Source of the DNA: Lederbergia panacisoli
GTDB taxonomy: Bacteria; Bacillota; Bacilli; Bacillales; Bacillaceae_C
Direction: 5' to 3'
DNA: 64,000 nucleotides
NCBI RefSeq assembly: GCF_024626525.1
Contig: NZ_JANJGU010000015.1
Coordinates: forward strand, 1 to 64,000
The notes under the pieces were generated by a model, which had not been told where the DNA came from, made no database searches, and saw only the letters and a program-made list of their open reading frames with translations. A program made the position numbers and the translations under genes. This document shows, one piece after another, positions 47,346-59,345 of this stretch (the stretch's first letter is position 1; each line of letters begins with the position of its first letter).

Positions 47346-47624
47346 TTAGCGTCTTGTTTTTTTATCATCAGCGGCATGGCCTCTATATGCGCGAGTTGGT
47401 GCAAATTCACCAAGCTTATGGCCTACCATATCCTCACTGATATATACCGGTACATGTTTGCGGCCATCATAGACAGCAATCGTATTTCCTACGAAGTTTG
47501 GGAAAATAGTTGAACGGCGAGACCAAGTCTTAATCACTTGTTTCTTGTCGCTTTCGCTTAATTTCTCTACTTTTTTCATTAAATGCTCATCTACAAAAGG
47601 CCCTTTTTTTAGGCTGCGACCCAT
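47346..47624 (-). CDS. rpsS: 30S ribosomal protein S19
   Basis: The 92-residue S19: [38 protein letters not shown] and [17 protein letters not shown]. It follows rplB after a 60-base spacer with no gene. Confidence 0.98.
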   Translation of the reverse strand: MGRSLKKGPFVDEHLMKKVEKLSESDKKQVIKTWSRRSTIFPNFVGNTIAVYDGRKHVPVYISEDMVGHKLGEFAPTRAYRGHAADDKKTRR

Positions 47625-47684
47625 GGTTGAACCTCCCTTCGTGATTGCACTACGGTTCCCTCAATGAACCGTAGATTAATCCCG

Positions 47685-48518
47685 TTATTTTTTACGACGG
47701 CGTACAATAAATTTATCCGACTTGTTCGTTTTTTTACGAGTTTTATAACCAAGTGTTGGTTTACCCCAAGGTGTAACAGGTGATTTACGTCCGATTGGTG
47801 TACGGCCTTCACCACCACCATGTGGGTGATCGTTCGGGTTCATAACAGATCCGCGTACGTGTGGACGTTTGCCCAACCAGCGAGAACGACCTGCTTTACC
47901 GATATTTACTAATTCGTGTTGCTCGTTGCCCACTTGACCGATAGACGCACGGCAAGTTGCAAGGATCATGCGAACCTCACCTGAGTTCAGACGAACTAAC
48001 ACATATTTTGTTCCTTCCTTACCAAGAACTTGTGCAGAAGTACCTGCAGAACGGACTAATTGTCCACCTTTTCCTGGCTTTAATTCGATATTATGCACTA
48101 CTGTACCAACTGGAATGTTTGCAAGTGGAAGTGCATTTCCTACTTTAATATCAGCATCTGGACCAGACATAACATCCATGCCGACTTTCAAGTTTTTAGG
48201 TGCTAAAATATAGCGTTTCTCACCATCATGATAATTGATTAGTGCGATATTAGCGGAACGGTTTGGATCATACTCGATTGTAGCAACGCGCCCTGGTATA
48301 CCATCTTTAGTTCTTTTAAAGTCAATAATACGGTATTGGCGCTTATGACCACCGCCGCGAAAGCGAACTGTAGTTCTACCTTGGTTGTTACGGCCGCCTT
48401 TTCTATGAAGAGGCTCTAGTAATGATTTTTCTGGTGTATCAGTTGTGATTTCAGAAAAATCCAAAGCTGTCATATTACGACGTCCATTTGAGGTAGGTTT
48501 GTATTTTTTGATCGCCAT
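47685..48518 (-). CDS. rplB: 50S ribosomal protein L2
   Basis: The 277-residue L2, needed for subunit joining and the peptidyl transferase centre: [40 protein letters not shown] and the conserved [17 protein letters not shown] with the key His. Length equals that of Bacillus subtilis. Confidence 0.98.
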   Translation of the reverse strand: MAIKKYKPTSNGRRNMTALDFSEITTDTPEKSLLEPLHRKGGRNNQGRTTVRFRGGGHKRQYRIIDFKRTKDGIPGRVATIEYDPNRSANIALINYHDGEKRYILAPKNLKVGMDVMSGPDADIKVGNALPLANIPVGTVVHNIELKPGKGGQLVRSAGTSAQVLGKEGTKYVLVRLNSGEVRMILATCRASIGQVGNEQHELVNIGKAGRSRWLGKRPHVRGSVMNPNDHPHGGGEGRTPIGRKSPVTPWGKPTLGYKTRKKTNKSDKFIVRRRKK

Positions 48519-48553
48519 TTTTTTCCCTCCTCTGGTATTTTTTCATTACGTTA

Positions 48554-48838
48554 TTATACTTCGAACAATTCAATTTCCTTGCTGTCTTTCGTTAACGTAA
48601 TTACTGCTTTACGGCGTTTATTTGTATATCCGCCAAAACGGCCCATACGCTTAAACTTACCTTTATAGTTCATTACGTTTACTTTTTCAACTTTAACTCC
48701 AAAGATGCTTTCGACTGCATCTTTCACTTGCGTTTTATTCGCCTTTACGTCTACTTCGAACGTATATTTTTTATCGACCATAATATCAGTAGATCGTTCT
48801 GTGATAACGGGGCGCTTTAATACATCACGTGCATCCAT
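48554..48838 (-). CDS. rplW: 50S ribosomal protein L23
   Basis: The 94-residue L23 at the tunnel exit, docking site for trigger factor and [23 protein letters not shown] and [19 protein letters not shown]. Its start overlaps the rplD stop by one base. Confidence 0.98.
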   Translation of the reverse strand: MDARDVLKRPVITERSTDIMVDKKYTFEVDVKANKTQVKDAVESIFGVKVEKVNVMNYKGKFKRMGRFGGYTNKRRKAVITLTKDSKEIELFEV

Positions 48839-49461
48839 TATCCAAGCACCTCCTCTACTTTTTCGACTGCGGCTTTCGTCATGATCAGTGTGTTATGGCT
48901 AACAACATCCAATACGGATACATTGTTTGCATCAACGACTGTCACTCCAGGAATGTTTCTTGCAGATAACGCAACATTTTCATCAAGCACTTCAGTTACA
49001 ACAAGTGCTTTTTTGCCAACTGGAAGGTTAGCAAGAACGCTCACGAATTCTTTTGTTTTTGGCGCTTCAAAATTCAATGATTCAAGTACTACTACGCTTT
49101 CTTCCAAAACTTTAGCTGAAAGTGCTGATTTAATTGCTAAACGGCGAACTTTCTTAGGAAGTTTGTAGCTGTAGCTACGTGGAACTGGACCAAATACGAT
49201 TCCACCACCACGCCATTGTGGCGAACGAATCGAACCTTGACGAGCGCGGCCTGTTCCTTTTTGACGCCATGGCTTACGTCCGCCACCGCGAACTTCAGAA
49301 CGGTTTTTTACTTTTGATGTTCCTTGTCTTAATGAAGCTCTTTGCATAACAATCGCTTCAAAAAGAACATGATTATTAGGTTCAATACCAAAAATGGATT
49401 CGTTAAGGTCGATTTCACCAACCTTTGATCCAGCTTGGTTATAAACTGCTACTTTCGGCAT
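48838..49461 (-). CDS. rplD: 50S ribosomal protein L4
   Basis: The 207-residue L4: the tunnel loop [20 protein letters not shown] and [18 protein letters not shown] are conserved and unaltered. In some bacteria L4 represses the S10 operon by binding its leader; a leader hairpin is present here (50522-50554). Confidence 0.98.
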   Translation of the reverse strand: MPKVAVYNQAGSKVGEIDLNESIFGIEPNNHVLFEAIVMQRASLRQGTSKVKNRSEVRGGGRKPWRQKGTGRARQGSIRSPQWRGGGIVFGPVPRSYSYKLPKKVRRLAIKSALSAKVLEESVVVLESLNFEAPKTKEFVSVLANLPVGKKALVVTEVLDENVALSARNIPGVTVVDANNVSVLDVVSHNTLIMTKAAVEKVEEVLG

Positions 49462-49490
49462 TCCTATTTCCTCCTTTCTTTAAACGATAT

Positions 49491-50120
49491 TTATTTCACT
49501 TTAATTCCTGTTTTGATTTCAAGCATCGCTTTTTTAGGTCCTGGTACATTACCTTTTACTAAAATAAGGTTACGCTCCGCATCAACCTTTACGATTGGAA
49601 GGTTTTGAATCGTAATTCTTTCTCCACCCATACGTCCTGGCAATGCTTTTTGTTTAAATACACGTGCCGGATCAACAGCTCCCATAGATCCTGGTCTACG
49701 ATGGTAACGAGAACCGTGGGACATAGGTCCGCGTGATTGTCCGTGGCGTTTAATTACACCTTGGAATCCTTTACCTTTAGAAATTCCAGATACATCTACT
49801 AAATCGCCTTCCGCGAAAATATCAACCTTGACTTCCTGACCAATTTCGTACTCATCTAAATTAATTCCGTCAAATTCACGGACGAAGCGCTTAGGAGCAG
49901 TATTTGCTTTAGCAAAGTGCCCTTTTGCCGGTTTGTTCACAAGCTTCTCGCGCTTGTCTTCAAAGCCAAGTTGGACTGCTTCATATCCATCAGTTTCAAC
50001 TGTTTTCTTTTGAAGAACTACGTTTGGAGCAGCTTCGATTACTGTTACAGGGATCAATTCACCATTTTCAGCAAAAACCTGCGTCATTCCAATCTTTCTT
50101 CCTAAGATTCCTTTGGTCAT
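49491..50120 (-). CDS. rplC: 50S ribosomal protein L3
   Basis: The 209-residue L3: [37 protein letters not shown] and [20 protein letters not shown], with the loop near the peptidyl transferase centre. It follows rpsJ by 37 bases. Confidence 0.98.
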   Translation of the reverse strand: MTKGILGRKIGMTQVFAENGELIPVTVIEAAPNVVLQKKTVETDGYEAVQLGFEDKREKLVNKPAKGHFAKANTAPKRFVREFDGINLDEYEIGQEVKVDIFAEGDLVDVSGISKGKGFQGVIKRHGQSRGPMSHGSRYHRRPGSMGAVDPARVFKQKALPGRMGGERITIQNLPIVKVDAERNLILVKGNVPGPKKAMLEIKTGIKVK

Positions 50121-50157
50121 GAGTCACACCTCCTGATTTTTCAATTAAATTTATTGA

Positions 50158-50490
<333 letters not shown>

Positions 50491-50521
50491 TTAAAATAGA
50501 CATACTCCGTGAAAATTTCCC

Positions 50522-50554
50522 ACACACTCGCCATGGCAAAGCGGCCGGGTGTGT
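50522..50554 (-). promoter_or_regulatory. Hairpin in the S10 operon leader
   Basis: A G+C-rich stem of about nine pairs (ACACAC(U)CG/CG(G)GUGUGU) lies in the roughly 125-base untranslated leader of rpsJ. It is not followed by a T run. It could be part of a ribosomal-protein-binding leader; proof is lacking. Confidence 0.4.
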
Positions 50555-50597
50555 CAGCAACCTTCCACATCATAGCAGTCAAAAACCAACATTGTTT

Positions 50598-50626
50598 ATT
50601 ATACAGAAAATATAAGGCAGATGCAA
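50598..50626 (-). promoter_or_regulatory. Promoter of the S10 operon
   Basis: On the minus strand TTGCAT (50626-50621) and TATAAT (50603-50598) are separated by 17 bases, giving a start near 50591. The region between it and the tuf terminator (50640-50780) has no gene. Confidence 0.8.
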
Positions 50627-50780
50627 TATTTTTTATAACATTTCCGTATACTTTCGCACCCCTACGATTATACAGAGATTCTCATGTAGAATCAAGGCTT
50701 TGTTTGAATTCAGAAAATAAAATAATTGAAGTTTTTAAGTAGGATAAAATTATATAAGAAAAGTAATAGTAGAAATAGAA

Positions 50781-50810
50781 AAAGCAAATGGATCGTCATC
50801 CATTTGCTTT
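50781..50810 (-). terminator. Terminator after tuf
   Basis: A perfect 13-base stem AAAGCAAATGGAT/ATCCATTTGCTTT with a 4-base loop and a T-rich 3' side on the minus strand, 18 bases after the tuf stop codon. It separates the str operon from the S10 operon. Confidence 0.9.
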
Positions 50811-50827
50811 CTACTTATATAGATATA

Positions 50828-52015
50828 TTATTTTTGGATAGTTGTAACAACGCCAGATCCAACTGTACGTCCACCTTCACGAATAGAGAAACGAGTTCCG
50901 TCTTCGATCGCGATTGGTGAAATCAATTCAACAGTCATTTCTACGTTGTCACCAGGCATAACCATTTCTACGCCTTCTGGAAGATGAACAATTCCAGTTA
51001 CGTCAGTTGTACGGAAGTAGAACTGAGGGCGATAGTTTGTGAAGAATGGAGTGTGACGTCCACCTTCTTCTTTTGACAATACGTAAACTTCTGATTTGAA
51101 GTTTGTATGTGGCGTGATTGTACCAGGCTTCGCTAATACTTGACCACGTTGGATGTCTTCACGAGCAACCCCACGAAGAAGGGCACCGATGTTATCACCA
51201 GCTTCTGCATAGTCAAGAAGCTTACGGAACATTTCTACTCCAGTAACAACAACTTTTCTTGATTCTTCAGCAAGACCGATGATTTCAACTTCTTCACCGA
51301 CTTTAACTTGTCCACGCTCTACACGTCCAGTTGCAACTGTACCACGACCTGTGATTGAGAATACATCCTCAACAGGCATCATGAAAGGCTTGTCAGTGTC
51401 GCGTTCTGGAGTTGGAACGTACTCATCAACTGCATCCATTAATTCAACGATTTTTTCTTCCCACTCAGCTTCTCCTTCAAGAGCTTTAAGAGCAGAACCT
51501 TTAACAACAGGAATGTCGTCGCCAGGGAAATCATATTCAGAAAGAAGATCGCGAATTTCCATTTCTACTAATTCAAGAAGTTCTTCATCGTCAACCATGT
51601 CACATTTGTTCATGAATACAACGATGTAAGGAACACCTACATTACGAGAAAGAAGAATATGCTCACGAGTTTGTGGCATTGGGCCATCTGCAGCAGAAAC
51701 AACGAGAATTGCTCCGTCCATTTGAGCAGCACCAGTGATCATGTTTTTAACATAGTCAGCATGTCCTGGGCAGTCAACGTGTGCATAGTGGCGTTTTTCA
51801 GTTTCATATTCAACGTGAGAAGTTGAGATTGTAATTCCACGCTCGCGCTCTTCAGGAGCGTTGTCAATCATATCATAACCTTTAGCTTCTCCGCCGCCGC
51901 GCTTTGCCATAACAGTTGTAATCGCAGCTGTAAGAGTTGTTTTACCATGGTCAACGTGACCGATAGTACCAATATTAGCATGTTCTTTGGAACGATCAAA
52001 TTTAGCTTTAGCCAT
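50828..52015 (-). CDS. tuf: Elongation factor Tu
   Basis: The 395-residue GTPase that brings aminoacyl-tRNA to the ribosome. G1 [10 protein letters not shown]3 [21 protein letters not shown]4 NKCD and the switch I region are canonical. It follows fusA after a 128-base spacer that holds a strong hairpin, and ends at its own terminator. Confidence 0.98.
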   Translation of the reverse strand: MAKAKFDRSKEHANIGTIGHVDHGKTTLTAAITTVMAKRGGGEAKGYDMIDNAPEERERGITISTSHVEYETEKRHYAHVDCPGHADYVKNMITGAAQMDGAILVVSAADGPMPQTREHILLSRNVGVPYIVVFMNKCDMVDDEELLELVEMEIRDLLSEYDFPGDDIPVVKGSALKALEGEAEWEEKIVELMDAVDEYVPTPERDTDKPFMMPVEDVFSITGRGTVATGRVERGQVKVGEEVEIIGLAEESRKVVVTGVEMFRKLLDYAEAGDNIGALLRGVAREDIQRGQVLAKPGTITPHTNFKSEVYVLSKEEGGRHTPFFTNYRPQFYFRTTDVTGIVHLPEGVEMVMPGDNVEMTVELISPIAIEDGTRFSIREGGRTVGSGVVTTIQK

Positions 52016-52060
52016 TTGAAAATCCTCCTTTTAATTAAGAAAAATAGTAAGTATGAGAGG

Positions 52061-52092
52061 CGCTTTAAAACTAGAATAGAAATTTTAAAGCG
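52061..52092 (-). other. Perfect hairpin in the fusA-tuf spacer
   Basis: CGCTTTAAAA and TTTTAAAGCG form a perfect 10-base stem with a 12-base loop, about 45 bases before tuf. No T run follows, so it is not a standard terminator; it may be an RNA-processing or stability element that lets tuf be expressed more than fusA. Confidence 0.55.
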
Positions 52093-52143
52093 ACTCCTAG
52101 CATATCTAATAGTAGTTATACTTGATTAATTGTTTAAAATCAA

Positions 52144-54222
52144 TTATTGACCGCTATTTTTTTTGATAATTTCTTCCGAAATTGATTTCGGCACTTCTTC
52201 GTAATGATCAAAGAACATTGTATATGTTCCACGACCTTGTGTATTAGAACGAAGTGATGTTGCATAACCAAACATTTCAGCAAGAGGAACGAACGCTTTA
52301 ACGACTTGTGCGTTTCCACGTGCTTCCATTCCTTCTACACGTCCACGGCGTGATGTAATATCACCCATGATATCTCCAAGGTATTCCTCAGGGATTACGA
52401 CTTCAACTTTCATAAGTGGCTCAAGCAATACTGGGTTACATTTTTTCACAGCGTTTTTAAGTGCCATAGAAGCTGCAATTTTAAATGCCATCTCACTCGA
52501 GTCAACATCATGGTAAGAACCGTCAAATAGTCTTGCTTTAACGTCGATTAATGGGTAACCAGCAAGTACACCGTTCGCCATTGAATCTTCAAGACCAGCT
52601 TGTACAGCAGGGACATATTCACGTGGAACAACCCCACCCACGATTCCATTTACAAATTCGAAGCCTTTTCCTTCTTCGTTAGGAGAGAATTCAATCCATA
52701 CATGACCGAATTGACCACGACCACCGGATTGGCGAACGAATTTACCTTCTACTTCAGCAGAAGTACGGAATGTTTCACGGTATGATACTTGAGGTGCACC
52801 AACGTTTGCTTCTACCTTGAATTCACGCTTCATACGGTCAACAAGGATGTCTAAGTGAAGCTCACCCATACCAGAGATAACGACTTGGCCTGTTTCAGGA
52901 TTTGTTTCCGCACGGAATGTCGGATCCTCTTCTTGAAGTTTCCCAAGTGCAGTACCCATTTTATCTTGGTCCGCTTTTGATTTTGGTTCAATCGCAACGG
53001 AGATAACTGGCTCTGGAAACTCCATAGACTCAAGGATAACTAGATCCTTTTCATCACAAAGAGTGTCACCTGTACCTGTGTCTTTCAAACCAACCGCAGC
53101 AGCGATATCTCCACTATATGCTGTAGAGATTTCTTCACGGTGATTGGCGTGCATTTGCAAGATACGTCCAACACGTTCACGTTTACCTTTCGTGGAGTTT
53201 TGAACATAAGATCCAGAGTTCAATGTTCCAGAGTATACACGGAAAAACGTTAGACGACCAACGTAAGGGTCGGTCATTACTTTGAAGGCAAGAGCTGAGA
53301 AAGGCTCGTTGTCATCAGCATGACGGGCAATCTCTTCTTCTGTATCAGGAATGATTCCCTTAATTGATTCGATATCAGTTGGTGCAGGCAGGTAATCAAG
53401 AACCGCGTCAAGTACCTTCTGAACACCTTTGTTTTTAAATGCTGTTCCGCAAAGAACTGGGAAGAATTCTACTTTCAATGTTGCTTGACGAATGGCAGCT
53501 TTCAATTCCTCTGAAGAAATTTCTTCTCCTTCGAGATATTTCATCATCAATTCTTCATCAAAGTCGGCAACAGCTTCGATTAAGCTTCCACGCATTTCTT
53601 CAGCTTGGTCACGAAGGTCTTCAGGAATTTCCTTTTCAACAGCATCAAGTGCTGCATCGCCTTCATAGAACCAAGCTTTCATTTCTACAAGGTCAACCAT
53701 TCCAGTAAAGGTATCTTCCGCACCAATTGGAAGTTGAACTGGGTGTGCATTCGCTTGTAGGCGATCATGAAGTGTTTTAACAGAGTATAGGAAGTCCGCA
53801 CCGATTTTATCCATTTTATTAACGAATACAATCCGTGGAACACCGTATGTTGTTGCTTGGCGCCAAACTGTTTCAGTTTGAGGCTCAACGCCTGATTGGG
53901 CATCAAGTACAGTTACTGCTCCATCAAGTACACGAAGAGAACGTTCAACTTCTACTGTGAAGTCTACGTGTCCAGGTGTGTCAATGATGTTTACACGGTA
54001 GCCTTTCCATTGTGCAGTTGTTGCTGCAGATGTAATCGTAATACCGCGCTCCTGCTCTTGTTCCATCCAGTCCATTTGTGAAGCACCTTCGTGCGTTTCA
54101 CCAATTTTATGAATGCGCCCTGTATAGAAAAGAATACGTTCGGTAGTTGTTGTTTTACCGGCGTCGATATGAGCCATTATTCCGATATTACGTGTCTTTT
54201 CTAAGGAGAATTCTCTTGGCAT
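52144..54222 (-). CDS. fusA: Elongation factor G
   Basis: The 692-residue translocase GTPase. G1 [13 protein letters not shown]3 [17 protein letters not shown]4 NKMDKIG; domain IV motifs [20 protein letters not shown] and the C-terminal [12 protein letters not shown] are intact. It is preceded by rpsG and followed by tuf. Confidence 0.98.
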   Translation of the reverse strand: MPREFSLEKTRNIGIMAHIDAGKTTTTERILFYTGRIHKIGETHEGASQMDWMEQEQERGITITSAATTAQWKGYRVNIIDTPGHVDFTVEVERSLRVLDGAVTVLDAQSGVEPQTETVWRQATTYGVPRIVFVNKMDKIGADFLYSVKTLHDRLQANAHPVQLPIGAEDTFTGMVDLVEMKAWFYEGDAALDAVEKEIPEDLRDQAEEMRGSLIEAVADFDEELMMKYLEGEEISSEELKAAIRQATLKVEFFPVLCGTAFKNKGVQKVLDAVLDYLPAPTDIESIKGIIPDTEEEIARHADDNEPFSALAFKVMTDPYVGRLTFFRVYSGTLNSGSYVQNSTKGKRERVGRILQMHANHREEISTAYSGDIAAAVGLKDTGTGDTLCDEKDLVILESMEFPEPVISVAIEPKSKADQDKMGTALGKLQEEDPTFRAETNPETGQVVISGMGELHLDILVDRMKREFKVEANVGAPQVSYRETFRTSAEVEGKFVRQSGGRGQFGHVWIEFSPNEEGKGFEFVNGIVGGVVPREYVPAVQAGLEDSMANGVLAGYPLIDVKARLFDGSYHDVDSSEMAFKIAASMALKNAVKKCNPVLLEPLMKVEVVIPEEYLGDIMGDITSRRGRVEGMEARGNAQVVKAFVPLAEMFGYATSLRSNTQGRGTYTMFFDHYEEVPKSISEEIIKKNSGQ

Positions 54223-54273
54223 TTCGTATTTCTCCTTCCTGGGATGAGTAGTAAAATTTTATAAAATGATATC

Positions 54274-54744
54274 TTACCAGCGATAATGTGCGAATGCTTT
54301 GTTTGCTTCCGCCATTTTATGCATATCTTCACGCTTTTTAACAGAAGCTCCAGTATTATTGGCAGCATCCATAATTTCATAAGCTAGTCGCTCTTCCATC
54401 GTTTTTTCTCCGCGAAGACGAGCGTAATTTACTAACCAGCGCAACCCTAAAGTCGAACGGCGGTCCGGACGAACTTCAACAGGTACTTGGTAGTTGGCAC
54501 CACCTACGCGGCGAGCTCTAACTTCCAATACTGGCATAATATTTTTCAATGCTTGATCAAATACTTCCATTGCATCCTTACCTGTACGGTCTTGGATAAG
54601 ATCAAATGCTGAATAAAGAATTGTTTGTGCTTTACCTCTTTTACCGTCTACCATAAGCTTGTTGATCAAACGTGTTACAAGCTTTGAGTTGTGAATCGGA
54701 TCTGGCAGTACGTCTCTTTTTGATACAGGTCCTTTACGTGGCAT
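54274..54744 (-). CDS. rpsG: 30S ribosomal protein S7
   Basis: The 156-residue S7 that starts assembly of the small subunit head: [26 protein letters not shown]-type segment [20 protein letters not shown] and [20 protein letters not shown]. It lies between rpsL and fusA. Confidence 0.98.
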   Translation of the reverse strand: MPRKGPVSKRDVLPDPIHNSKLVTRLINKLMVDGKRGKAQTILYSAFDLIQDRTGKDAMEVFDQALKNIMPVLEVRARRVGGANYQVPVEVRPDRRSTLGLRWLVNYARLRGEKTMEERLAYEIMDAANNTGASVKKREDMHKMAEANKAFAHYRW

Positions 54745-54782
54745 CGGTGTTCCTCCTTTCGATGATTCTATCTAATCATTTA

Positions 54783-55256
<474 letters not shown>

Positions 55257-55305
55257 TTAAGGCAAAAAACAAGTTTTTGCAGGTGAGTCAACTGCAAAAA
55301 CACCT

Positions 55306-55554
55306 TTATTGAATAATGGCAACAGTCGTTGCTCCAACATCAATGCCGCATGCTTTCCCCAGCTTTTTCATAGAGTCCACTATTGTAATAGGTACATCCA
55401 TTTCTTTAGCTGTGTGAATGATACTTTCCGCAATTCGCGGATCAGCGTCTGATGCAACGAATACTTCAAGTACATGCCCTGATTTAAGAGCCCTTACTGT
55501 TTGCTTTGTTCCTACGATCACGTTTGTTGCCTGTGACACTTTTTCATAAGACAT
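55306..55554 (-). CDS. rplGB: L7Ae-family protein RplGB (YbxF-like)
   Basis: An 82-residue L7Ae/L30e-fold protein that binds kink-turn [23 protein letters not shown] and [20 protein letters not shown] match YbxF/RplGB of Bacillus. ATG 55554 has GGAGG nine bases upstream; a longer in-frame start is rejected. It is the first gene of the str operon, behind its own promoter. Confidence 0.93.
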   Translation of the reverse strand: MSYEKVSQATNVIVGTKQTVRALKSGHVLEVFVASDADPRIAESIIHTAKEMDVPITIVDSMKKLGKACGIDVGATTVAIIQ

Positions 55555-55603
55555 TTTCAATATCCTCCAAAGTAACAGGTATAATGATAGGAGCACCTTG
55601 AAT

Positions 55604-55632
55604 ATATTATCATCTGTCATTTTCTATGTCAA
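55604..55632 (-). promoter_or_regulatory. Promoter of the str operon
   Basis: TTGACA (55632-55627) and TAATAT (55609-55604) with 17-base spacing on the minus strand, between the rpoC terminator and rplGB. Confidence 0.8.
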
Positions 55633-55650
55633 TAAAAACATAAAAAATAT

Positions 55651-55680
55651 TTGCTAGTCGACTATAGAGCCGACTAGCAA
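55651..55680 (-). terminator. Terminator after rpoC
   Basis: TTGCTAGTCG and CGACTAGCAA form a perfect 10-base stem followed by a T-rich stretch on the minus strand, 19 bases after the rpoC stop codon. Confidence 0.85.
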
Positions 55681-55698
55681 CATCTATTATCCCTTACA

Positions 55699-58600
55699 TT
55701 ACTCTGCGCTTACTGCCTCGTCCTCTACCGTAACAGCTACCGCTTTCCGATATCTTTGCATACCAGTTCCAGCAGGGACAAGCTTTCCGATAATGACGTT
55801 TTCCTTCAAGCCGAGTAATTCGTCTGTCTTCCCTTTGATGGCAGCGTCTGTAAGAACGCGGGTTGTCTCTTGGAAAGAGGCAGCTGACAGGAAAGAGTCC
55901 GTTTCTAAGGATGCTTTTGTAATACCAAGCAACACCGGACGACCCGTTGCAGGCTGTTTCCCTTCCAGTAGTGCATTTTGATTGGCATCCGTAAATTGAT
56001 GGACATCAAGTAGTGTACCTGGCAATACATTTGTATCACCTGCATCAGATACACGCACTTTTCTAAGCATTTGGCGAACCATCACTTCAACGTGCTTATC
56101 GCCAATTTCAACACCTTGCATTCTGTATACCTTTTGTACTTCAAGAAGTAAATATTCTTGAACCGCAGCGACATCGCGAATGCGGAGTAATTCTTTCGGA
56201 TCGATTGACCCTTCTGTTAATTCTTGACCACGTGTAACCTGATCATTAACCGCAACTTTTAAGCGCGCAGTATAAGGTGCATTATATGTGCGTGCCTCAA
56301 TTTCACCTTGAACAACAATCTCATGCTGACGATCGCGCCCTTCCGAAATAGAAGTAACGACACCGCTAATTTCAGAAATAACGGCAACCCCTTTAGGATT
56401 ACGCGCTTCAAACAACTCTTGAATACGTGGAAGACCCTGTGTTATATCGTCTCCCGCAACCCCACCTGTATGGAAGGTCCTCATCGTCAACTGCGTTCCT
56501 GGTTCTCCGATTGACTGAGCTGCGATAATACCAACAGCTTCTCCAACATCAACGACTGAACCAGTAGCTAGATTACGACCATAGCATTTTTTACAGACGC
56601 CATGGCGGGTGTTACATGTAAATGCAGAACGAATCCATACTTCCTGAATTCCCGCATTATCTATGTCTTTCGCTAAGTCTTCATCTATAAGCTCATTCTC
56701 TGACACAAGAACTTGACCTGTATCAGGATGAACAATTTTCTTCCTTGCATAGCGGCCAATTAAACGCTCTTCAAGAGGCTCTATTACTTCAGAACCGTCT
56801 TTCAGTGCAGCGACTAGGAGACCTCGATCCGTTCCACAGTCGTCCTCACGAACAATAACGTCCTGTGCAACATCTACAAGCCTTCTTGTTAAATACCCAG
56901 AGTCAGCAGTTTTCAATGCTGTATCCGCAAGACCTTTACGTGCTCCGTGCGTTGAGATAAAGTACTCTAGAACGGTTAACCCTTCCCGGAAACTGGACTT
57001 AATTGGTAATTCAATAATTCGACCTGCCGGGTTGGCCATCAAACCACGCATACCCGCAAGCTGAGTAAAGTTAGAAGCGTTACCCCTCGCTCCGGAGTCA
57101 CTCATCATGAAGATAGGATTCATTTTTTCTAATGTTTTCATTAGTTTACTTTGAATTGTATCTTTAGCGGCACTCCAGATGGCAATGACACGATCATAGC
57201 GTTCTTCCTCTGTAATGAGACCACGCTTAAATTGCTTCATGACATTATCAACTTTATTTTGAGCTTCATTCAAAATCGTTTCCTTCTCAGCTAATACGAC
57301 GATATCCGATACCCCGACTGTAATTCCCGCCTTCGTGGAATACTTAAATCCAAGGTTTTTCATTCGGTCGAGCATTTTCGAAGTTTCCGTAATTTGGAAA
57401 CGTTTAAAGATTTCAGAGATGATATTTCCTAAAATCTTCTTTTTGAATGGTTCCACTAGTGGTTGTTCTTTGATAAATTCAGCAACATTAGTGGTTGATG
57501 GAACAAAATATTTATCTGGTGTATTTCCTTCTAAATTTTCATTTGTCGGCTCATTAATATACGGAAATGATGGTGGAAGAATCTCATTAAAGATCAACTT
57601 ACCTACAGTTGTCACTAACAAGCTATTTCTTTGTTCTTCCGTAAATCTTTCATTTTTTAATGAGTTAGCCTGAATTGCAATTCGTGTATGAAGATGAACA
57701 TATCCATTTTGATACGCAATTAAAGCTTCATTCGTATCTCTGAATACCATTCCTTCACCATCGGCACCTTCACGCTCTAGAGTTAAGTAATAGTTACCTA
57801 GTACCATATCCTGAGATGGAGTAACAACAGGTTTTCCATCACGCGGATTTAGGATGTTTTGAGCCGCAAGCATTAATAAACGTGCTTCCGCTTGCGCTTC
57901 CGCTGATAACGGTACGTGAACAGCCATTTGGTCTCCATCAAAGTCTGCATTATAAGCTGTACAAACGAGTGGATGGAGTCGAATGGCTCTACCTTCTACT
58001 AGAGTAGGCTCAAATGCTTGAATTCCTAGTCTATGAAGAGTCGGCGCCCTGTTTAATAGAACTGGGTGTTCGCGGATGACATCTTCAAGTACATCCCAAA
58101 CCTCTGGTTGAACTCGCTCTATTTTTCGTTTTGCGCTCTTAATATTGTGTGCTAGGCCTTTTCCAACTAGTTCCTTCATAACAAAGGGTTTAAATAGCTC
58201 AAGCGCCATCTCTTTTGGTAAACCACATTGGTACATTTTTAAGTTAGGGCCAACAACGATAACAGAACGGCCGGAATAGTCAACACGTTTTCCGAGTAAG
58301 TTTTGACGGAAACGCCCTTGTTTACCTTTTAACATATGTGAAAGGGATTTAAGTGGACGGTTTCCTGGCCCTGTAACAGGTCTTCCTCTTCTACCGTTAT
58401 CGATTAAGGCGTCAACCGCCTCTTGAAGCATCCTCTTTTCGTTTTGCACGATAATGCTAGGTGCTCCAAGGTCTAGAAGTCTTTTCAAACGATTGTTGCG
58501 ATTTATTACACGTCGATATAAGTCATTCAGATCTGAAGTGGCAAAACGTCCACCTTCGAGCTGAACCATTGGGCGCAGCTCAGGCGGAATAACAGGAAGT

Positions 58601-59289
58601 ACATCTAAAACCATCCAATCAGGTTGGTTGCCTGAATGACGGAACGCCTCAAGTACTTCCAAACGCTTAATAGCGCGGGTACGGCGTTGTCCTTGGGCTG
58701 TTTTAAGTTCTTCTTTAAGCTGTTCCACTTCTTTTTCAAGTTCGATATCTTGAAGTAACTTTTTAATGGCTTCCGCACCCATTGATGCTTGGAATTGTGA
58801 TCCATATTTCTCGCGGTATGCACGGTATTCTTTTTCAGAAAGAAGTTGCTTTTTATCTAATGTCGTACTGCCCACATCCGTTACAACATAAGATGCGAAA
58901 TAAATGATTTCTTCCAAAGCACGCGGGGACATGTCGAGGACAAGTCCCATACGGCTTGGAATTCCTTTAAAATACCATATATGTGAAACTGGTGCAGCTA
59001 GTTCAATATGGCCCATTCTTTCACGGCGGACCTTCATACGTGTTACTTCAACGCCACAGCGATCACAGACGACTCCCTTATAACGTACACGTTTGTACTT
59101 ACCGCAATGACATTCCCAGTCCTTCGTAGGACCAAAAATACGTTCACAGAACAGACCATCTTTTTCTGGCTTCAAAGTACGATAGTTAATTGTTTCTGGT
59201 TTTTTCACTTCACCGAAAGACCAAGAACGGATCTTATCTGGTGAAGCAAGACCGATTTTCATATACTCAAAATTATTAACATCCAGCAA
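55699..59289 (-). CDS. rpoC: RNA polymerase subunit beta'
   Basis: The 1196-residue catalytic subunit. The N-terminal zinc site has Cys60, Cys62, Cys75 and Cys78; the catalytic magnesium loop [13 protein letters not shown] holds Asp449, Asp451 and Asp453; the bridge helix region and the second zinc site ([20 protein letters not shown]) are present. It lacks the large insertions of Gram-negatives. It follows rpoB by 56 bases. Confidence 0.98.
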   Translation of the reverse strand: MLDVNNFEYMKIGLASPDKIRSWSFGEVKKPETINYRTLKPEKDGLFCERIFGPTKDWECHCGKYKRVRYKGVVCDRCGVEVTRMKVRRERMGHIELAAPVSHIWYFKGIPSRMGLVLDMSPRALEEIIYFASYVVTDVGSTTLDKKQLLSEKEYRAYREKYGSQFQASMGAEAIKKLLQDIELEKEVEQLKEELKTAQGQRRTRAIKRLEVLEAFRHSGNQPDWMVLDVLPVIPPELRPMVQLEGGRFATSDLNDLYRRVINRNNRLKRLLDLGAPSIIVQNEKRMLQEAVDALIDNGRRGRPVTGPGNRPLKSLSHMLKGKQGRFRQNLLGKRVDYSGRSVIVVGPNLKMYQCGLPKEMALELFKPFVMKELVGKGLAHNIKSAKRKIERVQPEVWDVLEDVIREHPVLLNRAPTLHRLGIQAFEPTLVEGRAIRLHPLVCTAYNADFDGDQMAVHVPLSAEAQAEARLLMLAAQNILNPRDGKPVVTPSQDMVLGNYYLTLEREGADGEGMVFRDTNEALIAYQNGYVHLHTRIAIQANSLKNERFTEEQRNSLLVTTVGKLIFNEILPPSFPYINEPTNENLEGNTPDKYFVPSTTNVAEFIKEQPLVEPFKKKILGNIISEIFKRFQITETSKMLDRMKNLGFKYSTKAGITVGVSDIVVLAEKETILNEAQNKVDNVMKQFKRGLITEEERYDRVIAIWSAAKDTIQSKLMKTLEKMNPIFMMSDSGARGNASNFTQLAGMRGLMANPAGRIIELPIKSSFREGLTVLEYFISTHGARKGLADTALKTADSGYLTRRLVDVAQDVIVREDDCGTDRGLLVAALKDGSEVIEPLEERLIGRYARKKIVHPDTGQVLVSENELIDEDLAKDIDNAGIQEVWIRSAFTCNTRHGVCKKCYGRNLATGSVVDVGEAVGIIAAQSIGEPGTQLTMRTFHTGGVAGDDITQGLPRIQELFEARNPKGVAVISEISGVVTSISEGRDRQHEIVVQGEIEARTYNAPYTARLKVAVNDQVTRGQELTEGSIDPKELLRIRDVAAVQEYLLLEVQKVYRMQGVEIGDKHVEVMVRQMLRKVRVSDAGDTNVLPGTLLDVHQFTDANQNALLEGKQPATGRPVLLGITKASLETDSFLSAASFQETTRVLTDAAIKGKTDELLGLKENVIIGKLVPAGTGMQRYRKAVAVTVEDEAVSAE

Positions 59290-59345
59290 GGGGCCTACCT
59301 CCCTTTTCGTCTACAGGTTTTACCCTTAATGCTAATTTCAAGGAA

